NCBI GenBank assembly: GCA_001303705.1 | Contig: LJUI01000040.1 | Location: 1 to 17,614 of the forward strand | Direction: 5' to 3' | Source of the DNA: a candidate division TA06 bacterium SM23_40 | Lineage (GTDB): Bacteria > LJUI01 > SM1-40 | Length of the DNA stretch: 17,614 nucleotides | Shown: piece by piece, positions 14,584-17,614 of the stretch | Layout of the letters: every line of letters begins with the position of its first letter | Numbering within the stretch: the stretch's first letter is position 1 | Translations under genes and position numbers: made by a program | Notes under the pieces: model-generated | What the model saw: only the letters and a program-made list of their open reading frames with translations | The model's database searches: none | What the model was told of the DNA's origin: nothing

Positions 14584-15192
14584 CTACTTGACGAGACGCA
14601 GGGCAGCGGCGATATCTCCGGCAATCATCCTCCGCTTGCTCTTCTCGATGAAAAAACTGGGGCCTGCCTGCAGGTACGACGGGAAGACCCTCTTGCCCTG
14701 AAAGAAGTACTCCTGACCCCGGATCTTGTACGTGGAGCCAGCAGGTATCACCCTTCCCTCGCCCGCCCTCTTTGCTATATAGTTGACCGCTTTGATCGCA
14801 ACATCGCCCATCAGCATCAGTACCTTCGTCTTTGGAAAGAGTCCCAGTTCCTTTTCCAGCAGGGAGGAACACTCCTTGATCGTCGCGGCCTTTATACCGT
14901 ATCCGGTCTTCCCGCATTTCACGGCTGTTGTGAGGTACACGCCCAAACCGACAACGTCCTCCAAGGACGAGACGTCTTCACCGGCATCCCTGAATGCCTG
15001 GACCGTCGTCTGGGCAAACAGAGGATCGCCTTTCGAGTAGTAATAATCGCCAGAGTCCTCAGGGGCAGCCTCCGAGATCATCACGATCGATATATCACCG
15101 GGGTTCACGTCCACACCGGGAATGACATAGCACTCGTGCTTCACATCCGTACAGGGGAACTCTTCGCACTTCACCCGCTTGCTCACCCGCAT
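14584..15192 (-). CDS. Uracil-DNA glycosylase superfamily protein (family-4-like)
   Basis: Probable DNA-repair enzyme that would excise uracil or another deaminated base. The 202-residue product has a motif-1 region SEAAPEDSGDYYYSKGDPLF at 40-59, comparable to the E-A-P-G...PF-G of family-4 enzymes. It has Cys93 in TTAVKC and Cys108, 15 residues apart as in the iron-sulfur-binding pair of that family, and N-terminal Cys9, Cys14 and Cys21 that could complete a [4Fe-4S] site. LMLMGDVAIKAVN (126-138) matches the L-G-x-x-A strand. At motif 2, where H-P-S-Y-L is usual, the sequence reads VFPSYLQAG (169-177), so the His position is Phe. ATG 15192 has GGGAGGA 9 nt upstream. It lies 239 nt after the ferredoxin-like gene on the same strand and may share its transcript. 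Activity is uncertain because of the changed residue. Confidence 0.7.
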   Translation of the reverse strand: MRVSKRVKCEEFPCTDVKHECYVIPGVDVNPGDISIVMISEAAPEDSGDYYYSKGDPLFAQTTVQAFRDAGEDVSSLEDVVGLGVYLTTAVKCGKTGYGIKAATIKECSSLLEKELGLFPKTKVLMLMGDVAIKAVNYIAKRAGEGRVIPAGSTYKIRGQEYFFQGKRVFPSYLQAGPSFFIEKSKRRMIAGDIAAALRLVK

Positions 15193-15431
15193 TTCTCAAT
15201 GTCCTCCCGAATCTGATCCAGGACGAGGTTTTCCCCCGACTACGGCAGGCTCCCTTGTGCCAGGCATGCGATCGGTATGGACCCTTTAGGGCGCGTCATC
15301 CCTGGAACAACTCGTGCAGGTGCACAAATCTCTGTCTGTATCCGGCAAGAGTCGCTCAACCTCACCGGACCAGGGCCTCCTTTCTACAGTCAATCGGCTG
15401 CCCGTCGAGAGCCTCGCCACAGCACACTTCA
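15193..15431. other. Gap between glycosylase and ferredoxin genes
   Basis: Apart from the glycosylase ribosome site (minus-strand GGGAGGA about 15202-15208) I see no gene, strong promoter, terminator or repeat in these 239 bp. Confidence 0.5.
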
Positions 15432-16298
15432 CTACCAGAGCCCGGCAACCTCGGCTCTCTCCTGTCTCGGGACGAGGGCAATCGCATCGTTGGGGCACGC
15501 CGCCCTGCACACCCCGCACCCGAAACACCGCTCCGGCGCGATGTACACCTTGGAGAGTGCGGACGAATAGAACTGCGCCCCGAACTGGCACTGACTCATA
15601 CAGGACTTGCATCCCGTGCACAGATCCCAGTCTACTTCGCAGACGTATTCCGCCCGGAAGAACGTAGCTACACCATCCTTCTCGATGTACGCTTTGTACG
15701 CCCCGCAATCGCGATCGCAGTTGCACAACCCGATGATATAGGGAGTCACGCCTGTCCAGATGCTGTGGACCAGCCCCTCGTCATCGTATGCGCGGAAGAT
15801 CTGCTTGGCCTTCTCCTTATCGAGCACCTCCAGGGACGAAGCGGCATCGGGAAACGTGCCCAATATTCCCTTCGGGTCGATCCCGAACCCGAAGCAGTAT
15901 CGTTGGTCTGTCTTGCCCGTATAGATGTAGCGGCATCCACAGGGCAATCTCGTGATCGAGTTCACCGCATCTATCACTTCTTCCACGTCCTCGATCGGCA
16001 GCACTTGACCGAAATGAACGATCTTCCGCGCCCGCACGATCTCTTCTTCTGTGCGCTCAACCTTGGGAGTGTCGGCTGACGCTGCAGGTGGTGACTCGTC
16101 CCGCTTCCCCGGTATCCTCCCGAACGCGGGCAGCACAAACTCTTCCAGAAAGCGGCTCACCCACTCAACCCGTGTCAAGGCCCCGGCAATCTTCTTCTGC
16201 GGAGATGAGAGCTCCTCGTGGAGCAGTCCATCCGAGTAGTTCTTCATCTGGAGATACCACTTCTTCCCCTCACCATGCTCAGTGCAGAACTCACACAT
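15432..16298 (-). CDS. Ferredoxin-like protein with two [4Fe-4S] motifs and extra cysteines
   Basis: Predicted cytoplasmic iron-sulfur protein of 288 residues, with no signal peptide. The C-terminal part has two complete ferredoxin motifs, C227-x2-C230-x2-C233-x3-C237 and C258-x2-C261-x2-C264-x3-C268-P. Ahead of it is a region with further cysteines: MCEFC at the start, PCGCRY (C120, C122), RYCFGFG (C135) and LCNCDRDCG (C192, C194, C198). This pattern recalls electron-transfer proteins of anaerobes that have a PCGCR...CNC region before a dicluster ferredoxin, so an additional cluster is possible. A charged linker lies at about 60-92. ATG 16298 has GGGGGA about 5 nt upstream. No partner oxidoreductase or hydrogenase is encoded in the window, so the redox partner is unknown. 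The family name is not certain, but the dicluster domain is. Confidence 0.8.
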   Translation of the reverse strand: MCEFCTEHGEGKKWYLQMKNYSDGLLHEELSSPQKKIAGALTRVEWVSRFLEEFVLPAFGRIPGKRDESPPAASADTPKVERTEEEIVRARKIVHFGQVLPIEDVEEVIDAVNSITRLPCGCRYIYTGKTDQRYCFGFGIDPKGILGTFPDAASSLEVLDKEKAKQIFRAYDDEGLVHSIWTGVTPYIIGLCNCDRDCGAYKAYIEKDGVATFFRAEYVCEVDWDLCTGCKSCMSQCQFGAQFYSSALSKVYIAPERCFGCGVCRAACPNDAIALVPRQERAEVAGLW

Positions 16299-16407
16299 CT
16301 CGATCCCCCTTCCCGCGCTGCCAGCGCGTCGCCCAATGGCAGAGTCCGGGAGCGATTACAGGGACTTCGCATTCAATGCTTATTTCCAGCGCCGGCACCC
16401 TTCAGCC

Positions 16408-16491
16408 TCACCGGCCTGCTCACTTGCACAGTTCATCACCGGCCTGCTCACCTGCGCACTTCATCACCAGTCTGCTCACCTGCGCACTTCG
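16408..16491. repeat. Three-copy 28-bp tandem repeat
   Basis: Contiguous units at 16408-16435, 16436-16463 and 16464-16491, each a variant of TCACCGGCCTGCTCACCTGC followed by GCACTTCA. Units differ at a few positions only. There are no spacers between units, and 28 is not a multiple of three, so neither CRISPR nor a protein repeat fits. Function unknown. Confidence 0.9.
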
Positions 16492-16559
16492 GGCTTGACG
16501 AGGCCGTCGCAGCCTCGCCCGATAGGCCTGCGCCGCCGGCCCCCAGACGCCCTGAGCCG

Positions 16560-16826
16560 TCAGGTCATCATGGTACCGCTGGTACGGAGACTGTCAACAC
16601 CATTCTCGGCCACCCAGATCCGAGTCGAGAACGATACGCCTTTCTTGCCCCCGATTATCCGGAGCTCACTGAATGCCTGGAGGCCCGACGGCAGGGAGAG
16701 ATCGAGAACCAGGGTGCCGGCACGAAATATCCACACAGGTCCGTGCCGGCAGCCGGACATCGGGGTCACCGGGGTATCGGATTTCAGCATCATGGGGGAC
16801 TTGACAATTGGCGATTCCCGGGTCAT
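16560..16826 (-). CDS. Doubtful small hypothetical frame (88 residues)
   Basis: The frame has a balanced composition, unlike the other frames here, with a hydrophobic-polar pattern (GPVWIFRAGTLVLDLSLPSG, then LRIIGGKKGVSFSTRIWVAENG). That could be a fragment of a beta-rich protein. It has no recognised motif, no neighbour on its strand and no clear ribosome site. It could be a gene remnant or chance. Confidence 0.2.
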   Translation of the reverse strand: MTRESPIVKSPMMLKSDTPVTPMSGCRHGPVWIFRAGTLVLDLSLPSGLQAFSELRIIGGKKGVSFSTRIWVAENGVDSLRTSGTMMT

Positions 16827-17145
16827 GGTTTATGGTTACCCTGAGTGCCGGGTCGTGAACAGATCGAGCTTCTCTGCTCATCTATTCTGATGTAGGGCAG
16901 CTCTTGCAACGAAGATGCTCCTCGGCAGCGAAGCTCGGTTGGCGCAGTACCTCCCTGGAGTGCTCGCCGAGGAACAGCGCCATTCCCGCCTATGCCGGCG
17001 GCGTACCCGGCGTATCGACAGCAGTGGGTGGCCCCGGATCTATTGGGTCTGGGAGGTAGTACCCGAGAGGCCGGCCATCATACAAACATGGCAGACTGGC
17101 AGGCGTTTCGCTGCCCGGCCCTCGTGGGAGAGATTATCCATAGCG

Positions 17146-17172
17146 GGCCCGAGCGGCAGAGCAGCTCGGGCC
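17146..17172 (+). terminator. Terminator-like hairpin before the beta-helix gene
   Basis: GGCCCGAGC (17146-17154) pairs perfectly with GCTCGGGCC (17164-17172) around a 9-nt loop, and TTTCCGTCTCT follows. The stem is strong and GC-rich, but the T-run is short and interrupted. It may end plus-strand transcription entering from the gene-poor stretch, or insulate the next gene. Confidence 0.5.
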
Positions 17173-17263
17173 TTTCCGTCTCTATAAGCCCTCAGCACGA
17201 GGAAGAGTCTTCACAACGGGGGACTCCCAACGGGAGATGCACCGCGGACAAGAGGAGAACTCC

Positions 17264-17614
17264 ATGAGACTGCTGGCGACCCTGGCGTGTGCAATCTCGA
17301 TTGTCGGGATTACGGCAACCGTCTCCGCGATGGTCTGGCCGGTGCCGAGCCCGCAGTGTCCCACCATCCAGGCAGGGATCGACTCGGCGGCTGCCGGGGA
17401 CACGGTACTCGTGGCCGACGGAACCTACACCGGCACGGCGAACCGCGATCTCGATTTCTCGGGCAAGGCGATCGTGGTGATGTCGGAGAACGGACCCGAG
17501 GTGACGATCATCGACTGCGAGGCGCTGGGCCGCGGGTTCTTCTTCCATGGCGGGGAGGACGCAAGCTCGATAGTAAAAGGCTTCACCATTCAGAACGGAG
17601 CGGTTGGCGACGGC
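17264..17614 (+). CDS. Secreted right-handed beta-helix repeat protein (partial, runs off right edge)
   Basis: N-terminal 117 codons of a predicted exported protein. A signal peptide is evident (MRLLATLACAISIVGITATVSA, cleavage near VSA at 20-22). Then come the segments typical of pectin-lyase-like or parallel beta-helix proteins: CPTIQAGIDSAAAGDTVLVADGTY (about 32-55, given as landmarks TIQAGID and GDTVLVADGTY), then FSGKAIVVMSENGPEVTIIDC and VKGFTIQNG, each a beta-helix turn. Proteins with this opening are common as secreted surface repeat proteins in FCB-related bacteria. ATG 17264 has AGGAG 6 nt upstream. Function (adhesin, polysaccharide lyase or surface protein) cannot be decided without the C-terminus. 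Confidence 0.85.
   Translation, partial: MRLLATLACAISIVGITATVSAMVWPVPSPQCPTIQAGIDSAAAGDTVLVADGTYTGTANRDLDFSGKAIVVMSENGPEVTIIDCEALGRGFFFHGGEDASSIVKGFTIQNGAVGDG

Larger units (their letters stand above)
16299..17263. other. Long stretch without a confident gene
   Basis: This 965-bp stretch contains the 28-bp tandem repeat, the terminator-like hairpin at 17146-17172 and a small perfect hairpin CGCGCT (16314-16319) / AGCGCG (16323-16328) just upstream of the ferredoxin ribosome site. Open frames on both strands are low-complexity or overlap one another and match nothing I recognise. A frame at 16560-16826 on the minus strand is listed separately as doubtful. A decayed gene is possible. Confidence 0.5.

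Noticed and set aside
16408-16491. CRISPR array
   Set aside because: The 28-bp units are directly adjacent with no spacers, and no cas genes are present.
16801-16829. Promoter with TTGACA and CATGGT, 17-bp spacer
   Set aside because: The -35 is perfect but the -10 is poor and no supported gene follows within a reasonable distance.

Overview
The window is GC-rich (roughly 60% by eye) chromosomal DNA from a Gram-negative bacterium. Two predicted outer-membrane beta-barrel proteins, a periplasmic phosphate-binding protein and an envelope-export operon require a double membrane. The large insertion near the N-terminus of PstA, the Porin_5-type porin, the secreted beta-helix protein at the right edge and the multi-cysteine ferredoxin would suit an uncultured lineage near the FCB group (Eisenbacteria- or Latescibacteria-like). 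This placement is inference, not shown by a marker gene.

Region 1 (1-6728, all minus strand) is a phosphate-starvation regulon. Read in the direction of transcription it is: response regulator (PhoB/PhoP type), sensor kinase (PhoR type), a putative outer-membrane porin, then pstS, pstC and the first two thirds or less of pstA, which runs off the left edge. Three promoter regions (upstream of the response regulator, the porin and pstS) carry hexamers related to CTAACA repeated every 11 bp and ending 8-9 bp before a -10 box. This is the layout of PhoB-activated promoters and ties the genes into one regulon: the kinase and regulator sense phosphate limitation, the porin admits solute through the outer membrane, PstS captures phosphate and PstCA moves it inward.

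Region 2 (6899-13233, plus strand) is a tightly packed operon: GbsR/MarR-like regulator, LolA-like periplasmic protein with a long low-complexity linker, two FtsX/LolC-E/MacB-type permeases, a LolD/MacB-type ATPase and an outer-membrane beta-barrel protein. It starts at a sigma70 promoter with perfect consensus -35 and -10 boxes and a 17-bp spacer. A short inverted repeat over the -35 is a possible operator. Together the products can make a path from inner membrane to outer membrane for a lipid, lipoprotein or other hydrophobic cargo, under local control.

Region 3 (13226-16298) holds a five-unit 26-bp periodic repeat directly after the operon, then three minus-strand genes with gaps between them: a WecD/RffC-like GNAT acetyltransferase, a uracil-DNA-glycosylase-superfamily protein with a family-4-like iron-sulfur cysteine pattern, and a ferredoxin-like protein with two [4Fe-4S] motifs plus extra cysteines.

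Region 4 (16299-17614) begins with almost 1 kb without a convincing gene. It contains a three-copy 28-bp tandem repeat, one weak minus-strand reading frame and a terminator-like hairpin. It is followed by the start of a secreted right-handed beta-helix protein that runs off the right edge. I saw no tRNA, rRNA, insertion sequence or CRISPR array.
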